NCBI RefSeq assembly: GCF_013004695.1 | Contig: NZ_JABEMG010000001.1 | Span: 1-64,000, forward strand | DNA length: 64,000 bases | Direction of reading: 5' to 3' | From: Promicromonospora citrea | GTDB taxonomy: Bacteria > Actinomycetota > Actinomycetes > Actinomycetales > Cellulomonadaceae | Shown: positions 51,843-61,490 of the stretch, piece by piece | How the letters are laid out: each line of letters opens with the position of its first letter | Numbering within the stretch: position 1 is the stretch's first letter | The notes under the pieces: generated by a model | What the model was told of the DNA's origin: nothing | Databases searched by the model: none | The model's input: only the letters and a program-made list of their open reading frames with translations | Program-made: the position numbers and the translations under genes

Positions 51843-52559
51843 ATGGGCGCCCTGGACCGCTTCGAGAAGAGCGTGGAGCGCATGATGAACAACGCGTTCG
51901 CCAAGGTGGGACGTGGCGAGGTGAAGCCTGTCGAACTGGCGAGCAGGCTGCGGCGCGAGCTGGACGACCGTGCCGCGGTCGTCGGGCGCGACCGTACCGT
52001 CGCGCCGAACGAGTTCACCATCGAGCTCGCCCCCGACGACTTCGCCCAGATCGAGGCGTGGGGCGCGCAGACCCTCGCCGACGAGCTCGCGTCCAACATC
52101 ACGGCGTACGCCGCGACCCAGCACTACGCGTTCGTCGGCCCGGTGAGCGTCACGTTCGACGAGCAGTACGAGCTGGTGCCCGGCCGCTTCACGGTCCGGT
52201 CGCGCAGCGTGCAGGGGAGCGTCGCGCCCGCGACGTCCGGCGCGCCGACCGGCCGGCACCCGCTGATCGACATCGACGGCCAGCGGTACCTGCTGACCGG
52301 CCCCGTCACCGTCATCGGGCGGGACGCCGAGGCGGACATCGTCGTGGACGACCCGGGCGTGTCCCGGCGCCACCTCGAGATCCGCGTCACGCCGGACGGC
52401 GTCGTCGCGACCGACATGGGCTCGACGAACGGTCTCTACGTGGAGGGCCACCAGGTCCCTGCCGCGACGCTGCTCGACGGCAACACGATGACCATCGGCC
52501 GCACCCGGATCATGTTCTGGACCGGGAGCGCGTCCGGTGCGGACAACGAGGACTGGTGA
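51843..52559 (+). CDS. fhaA: FhaA-like protein (DUF3662 plus FHA domain)
   Basis: A 238-residue cytoplasmic protein. Residues 1-115 are the DUF3662 domain (ALDRFEKSVERMMNNAFAKVG to VTFDEQYELVPG) and residues about 150-225 an FHA domain (VTVIGRDAEADIVVDDPGVSRRHLEIRV, GSTNGLYVEG). Arg, Ser and Asn in these motifs bind phosphothreonine. The protein is shorter than mycobacterial FhaA (about 527 residues), which has a long linker. FhaA couples PknB signalling to MviN and cell-wall synthesis. GGAAGGAGG lies five bases before the ATG. First gene of the island, with a 240-base upstream region after the tRNA. Confidence 0.92.
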   Translation: MGALDRFEKSVERMMNNAFAKVGRGEVKPVELASRLRRELDDRAAVVGRDRTVAPNEFTIELAPDDFAQIEAWGAQTLADELASNITAYAATQHYAFVGPVSVTFDEQYELVPGRFTVRSRSVQGSVAPATSGAPTGRHPLIDIDGQRYLLTGPVTVIGRDAEADIVVDDPGVSRRHLEIRVTPDGVVATDMGSTNGLYVEGHQVPAATLLDGNTMTIGRTRIMFWTGSASGADNEDW

Positions 52560-52569
52560 CTGACCCGAC

Positions 52570-53061
52570 ATGAGCGAGCTGACGTTCACCCTGCTCCGGC
52601 TGGGCTACCTCGTGCTGCTGTGGGTGTTCGTGCTCTCCGCCGTGGCCGTGCTCCGGCGCGACCTCGCCGGGCCGCGCACCACGAGCGGCCGCCGGCGCCG
52701 GTCGGAGCTCCCGGGGCCCGCCGCGACGCCGGCCCCGGGCGGCGGCGCGCCGCGCGCGCCCCAGCGGGGTGGCCCGTCGCGGCTCGTCGTGGTGGCAGGC
52801 CCGCTCACGGGGACCACCATCCCCCTCACCTCGTCCGGTGTGCTCATCGGGCGCGCACCCAGCTGCACCCTCGTGCTGGACGACGACTACTCGTCGTCGC
52901 GTCACGCGCGGATCTTCCCCCAGGGCGGTCAGTGGTTCGTGGAGGATCTGGGCTCCACGAACGGCACGTACATCGGCGAGGAGCGGGTGCAGGGCATCGT
53001 CCCGCTCGCCCCCGGTGTCGGCGTGCAGATCGGACAGTCCGTCGTCGAGCTCCAGGGATGA
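52570..53061 (+). CDS. fhaB: FhaB/FipA-like membrane FHA protein
   Basis: A 163-residue protein with an N-terminal transmembrane helix (about 8-28), a Pro/Arg-rich linker (about 35-68) and an FHA domain (about 72-163, with IGRAPSCTLVLDDDYSSSRHARIF and GSTNGTYIGE). The domain faces the cytoplasm and should bind phosphothreonine on PknA/PknB substrates. Mycobacterial FhaB/FipA works in septal growth with FtsZ and FtsQ. It starts ten bases after fhaA. Confidence 0.9.
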   Translation: MSELTFTLLRLGYLVLLWVFVLSAVAVLRRDLAGPRTTSGRRRRSELPGPAATPAPGGGAPRAPQRGGPSRLVVVAGPLTGTTIPLTSSGVLIGRAPSCTLVLDDDYSSSRHARIFPQGGQWFVEDLGSTNGTYIGEERVQGIVPLAPGVGVQIGQSVVELQG

Positions 53062-53068
53062 CCATCAC

Positions 53069-54598
53069 GTGACCGTGACCTTGCGGTATGCCGCGCGTTC
53101 CGACGTCGGCCTCGTCCGCTCCAACAACCAGGACTCCGCGTACGCGGGGCCCAACCTCCTCGTCGTGGCCGACGGCATGGGCGGGCACGCCGGTGGCGAC
53201 GTCGCGTCCGCGCTGACCATCGCGGCGCTCGTCGGCCTCGACCGGCCGGACCACAGCTCCGAGCAGTCGATGTCCGCGCTGGAGCGGACCATCGACCAGG
53301 CCAGGCAAGACCTCGTCGACGCGACGGCCGCCGACCCGGACCTGGCAGGCATGGGCACGACCGTCACGGCGCTGCTCAAGTCCGGCAACACCCTCGCCAT
53401 GGCCCACCTGGGCGACTCGCGTGCCTACCTGCTGCGCGACGGCGTGCTCGCGCAGGTCACGGTCGACCACACCTTCGTGCAGCACCTCGTCGACACGGGC
53501 CGCATCACGCCCGACGAGGCCGAGACCCACCCGCAGCGGAACGTCGTCATGCGGGTGCTCGGCGACTTCGACCTCGACCTCACGCCCGACCTCTCCATCC
53601 GCGAGGCGATCCCGGGCGACCGCTGGATGCTGTGCTCGGACGGCCTGTCCGGCTTCGTCCCCGAGGACCAGATCGCCGAGGTGCTCGTCTCGGTGGCCGA
53701 CCCGGAGGACGCCGTCGAGCGCCTGGTCTCCCTGTCCATGCGCGCGGGCAGCACCGACAACATCACCGTCGTCGTCGCCGACGTGCTCGACGAGGGCGCG
53801 GCCGCCGGTACGGCGGCCACGGTCGTGCCGGAGATCGTGGGCTCCGCGGCCCTCGCCGGCGTCACCGCGGCGGGCGACGACGCACAGACCCCGACCCACC
53901 TCCCCGTGCCGTCGCCCGGTGTCGACGGCGACACCGTGACCGGCTTCGTCCGCGGCCCCGCGGCCGACGACCAGGGCGGGACCGCCCCGGCCGCGGTCAG
54001 CGTGCTGGCGGGCACCGTCACGCAGGACGGTCTCGCCGACACCCTCGAGCAGGCCGTCATCGCGAGCGGCTCCGAGGACGAGCAGTACCAGCCCGACGTC
54101 CGCCCCGACGACGAGGACGAGGAGAACGACGAGGACGCCCGGCCCGCGCGCGGCAAGCGTGCGTGGCTCACCGTGCTCGGTGCGCTGCTGCTCGTCGTCG
54201 GCCTGGGCCTCGCCGGCTGGGCCGGCTACCGGTGGACACAGACCCAGTACTACGTGGGCGAGTCGGACGGCCAGGTCGCCGTGTTCCGCGGGATCCCCGC
54301 GACGGCGGGCCCGCTGACCTTCTCGACGGCGGTCGAGCTCACCGGCACGCGCGTCGACGAGCTGCCGCCGTTCGTCGCCGACCGGGTGCACGAGACGATC
54401 CGCGCCACCTCGCTCGAGGACGCGCGCGGGCGCGCCGACCGCCTCATCGCCGACGCCGCGGAGGAGGCGGGCGCGACACCGTCGCCGACCCCGTCCGCCA
54501 CGCCGTCCTCGACGCCCACGTCCACGCCGTCCTCGACCCCGACGCCCACGCAGTCGAAGAAGGCCTCGGACGACTCGGCCGGGGAGAAGAACGGATGA
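53069..54598 (+). CDS. pstP: PP2C-type Ser/Thr protein phosphatase (PstP/Stp1)
   Basis: A 509-residue membrane phosphatase. Residues 1-240 are the PP2C domain: SDVGLVRSNNQDSAY, LLVVADGMGGHAGGD, AHLGDSRAYLLRDG and GSTDNITVVVADV hold the metal-binding aspartates. A Thr/Ala/Asp-rich region leads to one transmembrane helix (about 365-388), then an extracellular domain and a Thr/Pro/Ser tail. It reverses PknA/PknB phosphorylation. GTG 53069 has AGGGA about ten bases upstream, and GTG 53075 is an alternative. Its stop overlaps rodA by four bases. Confidence 0.92.
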   Translation: MTVTLRYAARSDVGLVRSNNQDSAYAGPNLLVVADGMGGHAGGDVASALTIAALVGLDRPDHSSEQSMSALERTIDQARQDLVDATAADPDLAGMGTTVTALLKSGNTLAMAHLGDSRAYLLRDGVLAQVTVDHTFVQHLVDTGRITPDEAETHPQRNVVMRVLGDFDLDLTPDLSIREAIPGDRWMLCSDGLSGFVPEDQIAEVLVSVADPEDAVERLVSLSMRAGSTDNITVVVADVLDEGAAAGTAATVVPEIVGSAALAGVTAAGDDAQTPTHLPVPSPGVDGDTVTGFVRGPAADDQGGTAPAAVSVLAGTVTQDGLADTLEQAVIASGSEDEQYQPDVRPDDEDEENDEDARPARGKRAWLTVLGALLLVVGLGLAGWAGYRWTQTQYYVGESDGQVAVFRGIPATAGPLTFSTAVELTGTRVDELPPFVADRVHETIRATSLEDARGRADRLIADAAEEAGATPSPTPSATPSSTPTSTPSSTPTPTQSKKASDDSAGEKNG

Positions 54599-56082
54599 GC
54601 ATGCTCCGGCCCGAGGAGGGCGCACCCGCCCGCGTCGCCGAGGCGGTCCTGCTCGTCGTCGCGCTGGCGCTCGGCATGGGCGGCATGTGGATGGTGGGCT
54701 ACTCGCTCGACGACGCGCTCCCCGAGGGGTTCTGGACCTACTCGATCGTGCTCGCCGCGCTGGCCTTCACCACGCACATCGTGCTCCGCCTGCGCGCGCC
54801 CTACGCCGACCAGGTGATCCTGCCCGCCGTCGTGCTCCTCAACTGCCTGAGCATGGCGACGATCCTGCGGCAGACCGGTGTCGTGAGGGACGCCGACGCG
54901 TCGCGCCACCTCATGTGGAGCGCGCTCGGCATGGCCGTGGCCTGCGTGGTGCTCTTCGTCATCCGTGACCACAGGAGCCTGCGCAAGCTGACCTACACCG
55001 CGATGGTGGTCGGCATCGTGCTGGTCATCCTCCCGCTGATCCCCGGCCTCGGCCGCGAGGTGAACGGCGCGCGGATCTGGATCTACATCGGCAGCTCGTC
55101 GGTCCAGCCGGCCGAGTTCGCGAAGATCGCGTTCGCCGTGTTCTTCGCCGGCTACCTGGTCGCCAACCGCGACACCCTCGCGCTGGCCGGCCGCAAGGTG
55201 CTCGGCCTGCAGCTCCCCCGCCTGCGGGACCTGGGGCCGATCCTCATCGTGTGGGCCGTGTCCCTCGCCGTGCTCATCGGCGAGAAGGACCTCGGGACGT
55301 CGCTGCTGTTCTTCGGCCTGTTCGTCGGCATGCTCTACCTCGCGACCGACCGGGTCGGCTGGATCGTGATCGGCCTGATCATGTTCGCGGGCGGCGCCGT
55401 CGTCGCGTGGTCGATCTTCAGCCACGTGCAGCTCCGCGTGAACATCTGGCTCGACGCCTTCAACCCCGAGCTCGTCGAGGGTCCGTCGTTCCAGCTCGTG
55501 CAGGGCCTGTTCGCGATGGCGTACGGCGGCATGTTCGGCGCGGGCTGGGGCGGGGGGTACCCGAGCTTCGTGCCGTTCGCCTACTCCGACTTCATCTACG
55601 CGGCCATCGGCGAGGAGCTCGGCCTGACCGGTCTGCTCGCGATCCTGCTCGTCTACCTCGTCATCGTGCAGCGCGGCCTGCGCCACGCGATCGGCGTGCG
55701 CGACGGCTTCGGCAAGCTGCTCGCCGGCGGCCTCGCGTTCGTCATGGCCCTCCAGCTCTTCGTCGTCGTGGGCGGCATCACGCGGATCATCCCGCTCACC
55801 GGTCTGACCCTGCCGTTCATGGCCCAGGGTGGCTCGTCGCTCGTCGCCAACTGGATCGTCATCGCCCTCATGCTGCGCATCTCCGACGCCGCACGGCGCC
55901 CCTCCCCGCTGCCCACCCGGGGCGCGCTCGCCGAGCCCGCGCCCGCCGTGGTGGGCGGCCCCACGAGCGGCGCCATCGAGGTCGGGGGCGGCCGGCCCGT
56001 CCAGGCCGGGACCGAGGCGGGCGCGGGACGTGGCGTCACGCCCGACGACGCGACCCAGATCGTCCGGGGGGTGGACCGGTGA
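54595..56082 (+). CDS. rodA: SEDS-family peptidoglycan glycosyltransferase (RodA/FtsW)
   Basis: A 495-residue protein with about ten transmembrane helices. GREVNGARIWIYIGSSSVQPAEFAKIAFAVFFAGYL and the later GVTLPFMAQGGSSLVANWIVI are the SEDS signatures (the latter containing the conserved GGSS). It polymerises glycan strands together with the class B PBP. The last 60 residues are cytoplasmic and Ala/Gly-rich. The start overlaps the pstP stop and the end overlaps pbpA, so the three are coupled. Confidence 0.93.
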   Translation: MSMLRPEEGAPARVAEAVLLVVALALGMGGMWMVGYSLDDALPEGFWTYSIVLAALAFTTHIVLRLRAPYADQVILPAVVLLNCLSMATILRQTGVVRDADASRHLMWSALGMAVACVVLFVIRDHRSLRKLTYTAMVVGIVLVILPLIPGLGREVNGARIWIYIGSSSVQPAEFAKIAFAVFFAGYLVANRDTLALAGRKVLGLQLPRLRDLGPILIVWAVSLAVLIGEKDLGTSLLFFGLFVGMLYLATDRVGWIVIGLIMFAGGAVVAWSIFSHVQLRVNIWLDAFNPELVEGPSFQLVQGLFAMAYGGMFGAGWGGGYPSFVPFAYSDFIYAAIGEELGLTGLLAILLVYLVIVQRGLRHAIGVRDGFGKLLAGGLAFVMALQLFVVVGGITRIIPLTGLTLPFMAQGGSSLVANWIVIALMLRISDAARRPSPLPTRGALAEPAPAVVGGPTSGAIEVGGGRPVQAGTEAGAGRGVTPDDATQIVRGVDR

Positions 56083-57608
56083 ACTCCACGCTGCGCAAGC
56101 TGTCGGTCGTCGTGATGACGATGTTCATGGCGCTCATGATCTCCACGACCTGGATCCAGTTCGTGGCCGCGGGCGAGCTCAACGACCACGAGCGCAACTC
56201 CCGCGCCATCTACAGCACACTCGGGCGCGACCGCGGGCCCATCGTCGTCAAGGGCGGCGAGCAGATCGCCACCTCGGTGCCGGTCGAGGACAACTACAAG
56301 TACCAGCGCACCTACTCCGACGGCGAGGCGGGGCCCGCGTCGCTCTACGCGCCCGTGACCGGGTACTTCTCGGTCAACGGCACCGTGACGGGCATCGAGC
56401 GCTACGCCAACGACTACCTCGCGGGCGAGGACGACTCGCTGTGGCTGGACCGGCTGCAGAACCTCATCACCGGCGAGGAGGCGCAGGGCTCGTCGGTCGA
56501 GCTCACGATCGACCCGAAGCTGCAGCAGGCCGCCTGGGACGCGCTCGGTGACCGGAACGGCGCCGCCGTCGTGCTCGACCCGAAGACCGGGGCGATCCTC
56601 GCGATGGTGTCGAAGCCGTCGTTCGACCCGAACGTGGTCTCGAGCCATGACTCCCAGGCCGCGGCGGACGCGGCGACCGCGCTCATCAACGAGCGGCCCG
56701 TCGTCGGGAGCACCGACGGCGAGGAGCGGCGCAGCGTCTACGGCCCGATGATCAACCGCACGATCAACGCGACGTTCCCGCCCGGCTCGACGTTCAAGAT
56801 CCTGACGTCGGCCGCCGCGATCGAGTACGAGGGCCTCACGCCCGGCGCCCAGGTCGACGCGCCGAACTCCTACACGCTGCCGGGCACGAGCACCGACGTG
56901 GGCAACTTCGGCGGCTACGCGTGCTCGCCGACGCAGCGGATGTCGCTCCTCGAGGCGCTGGAGAACTCCTGCAACACCGCCTACCTCAAGCTCGCCACGG
57001 ACGTGGGCCGGGACGGCATGCAGAAGATGTTCGAGGACTTCGGCTTCACCGAGTCCCTCGAGGTCCCGATGACGACGTCGGTCGGCGCCTACCCGGGCCT
57101 CATCGGCGGCGACAACGACGACGACTCCGACGCGCGCATCGCGCTCTCGGGCATCGGCCAGGGCAGCGTGCGGATGACGCCGCTCCAGGTCGCCATGATG
57201 TCCGCCGCCGTGGCGAACGACGGCGAGCTCATGGAGCCGTATCTCATCCAGAGCGTCCGGGACAGCGACCTCGAGCTGGTCAGCCAGACGAAGCCGAGCC
57301 GGTACCGGAGCCCGTTCTCGTCGTCGACCGCCGACGCGCTCACCGAGATGATGCTCGCGGTGGTCAACAGCGGGTCCGGCACGGCCGCGCAGGTGCCGGG
57401 CGTGCAGGTCGCGGGCAAGACGGGCACGGCCCAGGACGACCCGCGGTCGCCCACGCTCTGGTTCACCGGGTTCGCGCCGGCGGACGACCCGCAGGTCGCG
57501 ATCGCGATCGTGCTGGAGAACGAGGGTGAGTCGACCCTCGAGTCCTCGGCCGGCTCGATCGCCGCGCCGGTCGCCGGCGAGATCTTCAAGGCGGCGGTCG
57601 GCCAATGA
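56079..57608 (+). CDS. pbpA: Class B penicillin-binding protein PbpA
   Basis: A 509-residue transpeptidase with an N-terminal transmembrane anchor (about 10-30) and a short domain before the penicillin-binding module. Ser237-Thr-Phe-Lys240 is SxxK, Ser297-Cys-Asn is SxN and Lys447-Thr-Gly is the KTG motif. PbpA crosslinks new peptidoglycan and partners the SEDS protein encoded next to it. It has no PASTA domain, unlike FtsI of some actinobacteria. GTG 56079 overlaps the rodA stop by four bases. Regulated by PknA/PknB in mycobacteria. Confidence 0.93.
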   Translation: MNSTLRKLSVVVMTMFMALMISTTWIQFVAAGELNDHERNSRAIYSTLGRDRGPIVVKGGEQIATSVPVEDNYKYQRTYSDGEAGPASLYAPVTGYFSVNGTVTGIERYANDYLAGEDDSLWLDRLQNLITGEEAQGSSVELTIDPKLQQAAWDALGDRNGAAVVLDPKTGAILAMVSKPSFDPNVVSSHDSQAAADAATALINERPVVGSTDGEERRSVYGPMINRTINATFPPGSTFKILTSAAAIEYEGLTPGAQVDAPNSYTLPGTSTDVGNFGGYACSPTQRMSLLEALENSCNTAYLKLATDVGRDGMQKMFEDFGFTESLEVPMTTSVGAYPGLIGGDNDDDSDARIALSGIGQGSVRMTPLQVAMMSAAVANDGELMEPYLIQSVRDSDLELVSQTKPSRYRSPFSSSTADALTEMMLAVVNSGSGTAAQVPGVQVAGKTGTAQDDPRSPTLWFTGFAPADDPQVAIAIVLENEGESTLESSAGSIAAPVAGEIFKAAVGQ

Positions 57609-59404
57609 GACCGGTCGAGGGTCTGACGCTCGGTGGGCGCTACACGCTGGTGCGGCGCATCGCCATGGGCGGCATGGGCGAAGTGTGGGTCGCGCGCGAC
57701 GAGAAGCTCGCGCGCGACATCGCCGTGAAGGTGCTCCGCGAGGAGTACACGGGCAACGAGGACTTCCTCCGTCGCCTGCGCACGGAGGCACGGAACTCGT
57801 CGACCCTCGTCCACCCCAACATCGCGCAGATGTTCGACTACGGCGAGGAGCGCGGCGCCGGGTACCTCGTCATGGAGCTCGTGCTCGGTGAGCCCCTCGC
57901 CGACCTGCTCGAGCGCGAGCCGGTGCTGCAGCCGGCCCGCCTGCTGCCGATCCTGGCGCAGACGGCGCGCGGCCTGCACGCCGCCCACGTCGCCGGCGTG
58001 GTGCACCGCGACGTGAAGCCGGGCAACATCCTGCTGGAGCACACCGGCACGGTGAAGATCACCGACTTCGGCGTCTCCGTCGCGCAGAACCAGGTACCCA
58101 TGACCGCGACGGGCATGGTCATGGGCACGGCGCAGTACCTCTCGCCCGAGCAGGCCGTCGGCCAGTCGGCCACCGGGGCCTCCGACATCTACGCACTCGG
58201 CGTGGTCGCCTACGAGGCGACCACCGGGCGTCGCCCGTTCACCGGCCGGACGCCGGTCGACATCGCCATCGCGCACGTCAACGCGCCTGTCCCCCTGCTG
58301 CCGACGTCGGTGCACCCGGGCCTGGCCGAGACGATCACGAAGATGCTGGAGAAGGACCCGGCCCAGCGCATCTCGTCGGCCGACCAGCTCGCACGGCACC
58401 TCGACCAGCTCGCCGCGGAGATCGCGGAGGACCCGTTCGGCAGCTCGCGCTACGCGCGGCGGTCGCGACGCGAAGGCCAGGGCGCGACCCAGCGCGCGGG
58501 CGGGCGGAGCGGCGGCCGGGCCGCGGCGGCTCAGCCCGGCCCCTCGCACGCCCGGCGGCAGTCGCCGTTCGGTGGCGGCGGCAACGGGCGGCACACCACC
58601 GTGGCGAGCGCGCAGTCCGCTCCGGCAGGCCCCGACCAGGGGACACCGGGGGGCTCCGGGTCCGGCACACCGGCCGGCGGGTACGGCAGCGGCACGCCCG
58701 CGGGCGGCTACGGGTCGGACGGTACGGCGAACGGGTCGTCGTCGAACGGCTACGGCACGACCTCCGGCGGGTACGGCACGTCGTCGGGTACGTACGGGAC
58801 GGACGCCTACGGGCGGCCGTACTCCCCGGCGCCCGGCAACCCCGCGGGCAGCCCGAACCCGTTCAGCCCGACGTCGGGTGCGGCGTCGGGCGGCTACGGG
58901 ACCGACTCGGCCGGCTACGGCACGACGTCGGGTGCGCACGGCTCGGACACGCACGGACAGCCGCACGGTGCCGGCGGGTACGTCCCCCCGCCGTCGGGCG
59001 GCTCCGCGAACGGCGCCCGCGCCTACCCGTCCCGCCGCGACCTGCACTCGAGCCGCCAGGACGGGCGTCGTGGCCCGCAGCAGAGCCGCTCAGGCGGGCA
59101 CCCCGGGAAAGGGCGCAGCCTGTCGTCGGACATCCAACGGTGGGTGGGCGAGCTCGAGGACCGGTTCGGCGTCCGGGTGTCCTGGCCGCTCGTCGCGCTG
59201 GTGGCCTTGCTCCTCGCCGTCCTCATCATCACGCTGGTGACGGGTGGTGGGGACGACACCGCGTCGGAGCCGTGGGGTTCCTCCCAAATCTCCGCCGAAA
59301 CGCTGAGGTCCTCAGCAGCGGCCGTTCCCGCCGTTTCTGGGATGATGCTCTTCACCGAGCCGTTTGCCTCCGGGCCGACGGCCACGACATCAAAGGACGT
59401 ATGA
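57605..59404 (+). CDS. pknA: Ser/Thr protein kinase PknA-like, with YGT-rich linker
   Basis: A 599-residue membrane kinase. The N-terminal Hanks domain has MGGMGEVWVARDE (Gly-rich loop), Lys42, the HRD catalytic Asp136 in VVHRDVKPGN and the DFG Asp154. From about 290 to 520 the linker is basic and then Gly/Ser/Thr/Tyr-rich with many YGT and YGS units. One transmembrane helix at about 527-547 leads to a 50-residue extracellular tail without PASTA domains. It controls growth and division genes in this island. The ATG overlaps the pbpA stop by four bases. Confidence 0.92.
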   Translation: MRPVEGLTLGGRYTLVRRIAMGGMGEVWVARDEKLARDIAVKVLREEYTGNEDFLRRLRTEARNSSTLVHPNIAQMFDYGEERGAGYLVMELVLGEPLADLLEREPVLQPARLLPILAQTARGLHAAHVAGVVHRDVKPGNILLEHTGTVKITDFGVSVAQNQVPMTATGMVMGTAQYLSPEQAVGQSATGASDIYALGVVAYEATTGRRPFTGRTPVDIAIAHVNAPVPLLPTSVHPGLAETITKMLEKDPAQRISSADQLARHLDQLAAEIAEDPFGSSRYARRSRREGQGATQRAGGRSGGRAAAAQPGPSHARRQSPFGGGGNGRHTTVASAQSAPAGPDQGTPGGSGSGTPAGGYGSGTPAGGYGSDGTANGSSSNGYGTTSGGYGTSSGTYGTDAYGRPYSPAPGNPAGSPNPFSPTSGAASGGYGTDSAGYGTTSGAHGSDTHGQPHGAGGYVPPPSGGSANGARAYPSRRDLHSSRQDGRRGPQQSRSGGHPGKGRSLSSDIQRWVGELEDRFGVRVSWPLVALVALLLAVLIITLVTGGGDDTASEPWGSSQISAETLRSSAAAVPAVSGMMLFTEPFASGPTATTSKDV

Positions 59405-61447
59405 GTGGTGGACAACACGCCCCGCGTACTCGCCGGCCGCTACGAGGTCGGTGAGCTGGTCGGCCGCGGCGGTATGGCCGAGGTGCACATCGGCCACGAC
59501 ACCCGCCTCGGTCGCACGGTGGCGATCAAGGTGCTGCGTTCCGACCTGGCCCGTGACCCGTCCTTCCTCACTCGGTTCCGGCGCGAGGCGCAGTCCGCCG
59601 CCGCGCTGAACCACCCCGCGGTCGTGGCCGTCTACGACACGGGCGAGGACGTGCACCAGAACGCCCAGGGCGAGGACGTGCACGTGCCGTTCATCGTCAT
59701 GGAGTACGTGGAGGGCCACACCGTCCGTGACATCCTCACCGACGGCGCCGCGGTGCCGATCGAGGAGGCCGTCGAGATCACCGTCGGCGTGCTCAGCGCG
59801 CTCGAGTACTCGCACCACGCCGGCATCGTGCACCGCGACATCAAGCCCGCCAACGTGATGATCACGCCGACGGGTGCGGTCAAGGTGATGGACTTCGGCA
59901 TCGCGCGCGCGATGGCCGACTCCGCCGCGACGATGACCCAGACCCACGCCGTCATCGGCACCGCGCAGTACCTCTCGCCGGAGCAGGCGCGCGGCGAGCA
60001 GGTGGACACCCGCTCCGACCTGTACTCGACCGGCTGCATGCTGTTCGAGCTGCTCACGGGGCGGCCGCCGTTCCAGGGCGACTCGCCGGTCGCCGTCGCC
60101 TACCAGCACGTGGGCCAGGAGCCGCAGCGCCCCTCGGAGATCGCCACCGACGTGCCGGAGGTGCTCGACCGCATCACGCTCAAGGCGCTGACGAAGGACC
60201 GCGACCAGCGGTACAGCACGGCGGCGGAGTTCCGCCGCGACCTGGAGGCCGCGATGCGCGGCGGTCAGGTCACCGCACCCATGGTCGGTGCGGGCGCCAT
60301 GATGGGCGCGACCCAGGTGGCCGGCCAGCCCGCCTACGGCGCCACGCAGGTCATGGCGCCGACGCCGAACGCGTGGGGCCCGGCCACCGCCCAGCAGAGC
60401 CCGGTCACGCCGGGCAGCGGGTACCCGGGGCCGGGTGCGCGCCCCGACCAGCGCCAGCCCGAGAAGAAGAGCCGGGCGCTCATGTGGTGGCTGCTCGGCA
60501 TCGCCCTGGCGGCCGTGGCGGCGATCGTCATCGCGATGATCGTCAACGGGCAGGACAACGCACCGCAGACCGTGCCTGTGCCGACGATCGCGGAGAACCT
60601 CACCGCGGACGAGGCACGGCAGCAGATCGAGGCGGCGGGCCTGACGTTCGAGCAGGCCATCGATAAGGACTCCGACCTCGAGGAGGGCCGGACGACCGGC
60701 CGCACGGACCCTGCGGCCGGCGAGGAGGTCGCACCGAGCTCGACCGTCACCGTCTACGTGGCCGGTGCCCCCGGCCAGGTGACGCTGCCCGACCTGAAGA
60801 ACCTCAGCGAGGCCGACGCGCGGGCGAAGCTCGAGGAGCTCAAGCTCAACGTCGGTGAGAGCCAGACGGAGAACAGCCCCGACGTCGCCGAGGGCATGGT
60901 CACCAAGACCGAGCCGGGTGGCGGGCAGACGGTGCAGGAGGGCTCCGACGTGGTGCTCTACCTCTCGACCGGCCAGGTGACCGTCCCCGACCTCGCGGGG
61001 CAGACGCGCGAGGCCGCCGAGCAGCAGCTCAAGTCGCTCGGCCTGAACTTCCAGTTCAAGGACGAGGAGACCGAGGACGTCAACGAGGGCCTGGTGGTCC
61101 GCACCGACCCCACGGGCGACGTCGACCAGCGCTCCTACGTCACGGTCTTCCTCGCGAAGGCGCCGCAGAAGCAGGAGACCACGGTGCCGGTCGACCTCGT
61201 CGGCAAGTCCCTCGAGGAGGCGCAGCTCGCCTGCACCGGCGCGCAGATCAGCTGCCAGCAGGCCTCGGAGGAGCCGTCGGACGTCTTCCCGGAGCCCGGC
61301 ACGGTCATCCGCTCCGACCCCGCGCCCGGGTCGCAGGTCGAGGTGGGCTCCTACGTCAACCTCGTCGTGTCGTCGGGTCCCGCGAACGGCGGTGGCGGCG
61401 AAGGTGGCGGCGAGGGCGAGGGTGACGGCGGGGACATCTTCCCGTAG
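59405..61447 (+). CDS. pknB: PASTA-domain Ser/Thr protein kinase PknB
   Basis: A 680-residue kinase. Lys42, HRDIKPANV and VMDFGIARAM are the catalytic elements; VIGTAQYLSPEQ is the activation segment end. A transmembrane helix lies at about 360-382 and four PASTA repeats follow (about 392-680), opening with VPTIAENLTADEAR, LPDLKNLSEADAR, VPDLAGQTREAAE and VPVDLVGKSLEEA. PASTA repeats bind lipid II or muropeptide and tune the kinase to wall synthesis. GTG 59405 follows the pknA stop immediately; GTG 59408 is next. It ends the rightward operon. Confidence 0.95.
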   Translation: MVDNTPRVLAGRYEVGELVGRGGMAEVHIGHDTRLGRTVAIKVLRSDLARDPSFLTRFRREAQSAAALNHPAVVAVYDTGEDVHQNAQGEDVHVPFIVMEYVEGHTVRDILTDGAAVPIEEAVEITVGVLSALEYSHHAGIVHRDIKPANVMITPTGAVKVMDFGIARAMADSAATMTQTHAVIGTAQYLSPEQARGEQVDTRSDLYSTGCMLFELLTGRPPFQGDSPVAVAYQHVGQEPQRPSEIATDVPEVLDRITLKALTKDRDQRYSTAAEFRRDLEAAMRGGQVTAPMVGAGAMMGATQVAGQPAYGATQVMAPTPNAWGPATAQQSPVTPGSGYPGPGARPDQRQPEKKSRALMWWLLGIALAAVAAIVIAMIVNGQDNAPQTVPVPTIAENLTADEARQQIEAAGLTFEQAIDKDSDLEEGRTTGRTDPAAGEEVAPSSTVTVYVAGAPGQVTLPDLKNLSEADARAKLEELKLNVGESQTENSPDVAEGMVTKTEPGGGQTVQEGSDVVLYLSTGQVTVPDLAGQTREAAEQQLKSLGLNFQFKDEETEDVNEGLVVRTDPTGDVDQRSYVTVFLAKAPQKQETTVPVDLVGKSLEEAQLACTGAQISCQQASEEPSDVFPEPGTVIRSDPAPGSQVEVGSYVNLVVSSGPANGGGGEGGGEGEGDGGDIFP

Positions 61448-61490
61448 CCCCGTCCGGCTCAGGTCCGCAGCAGGGTGATGGCGTCGCAGG

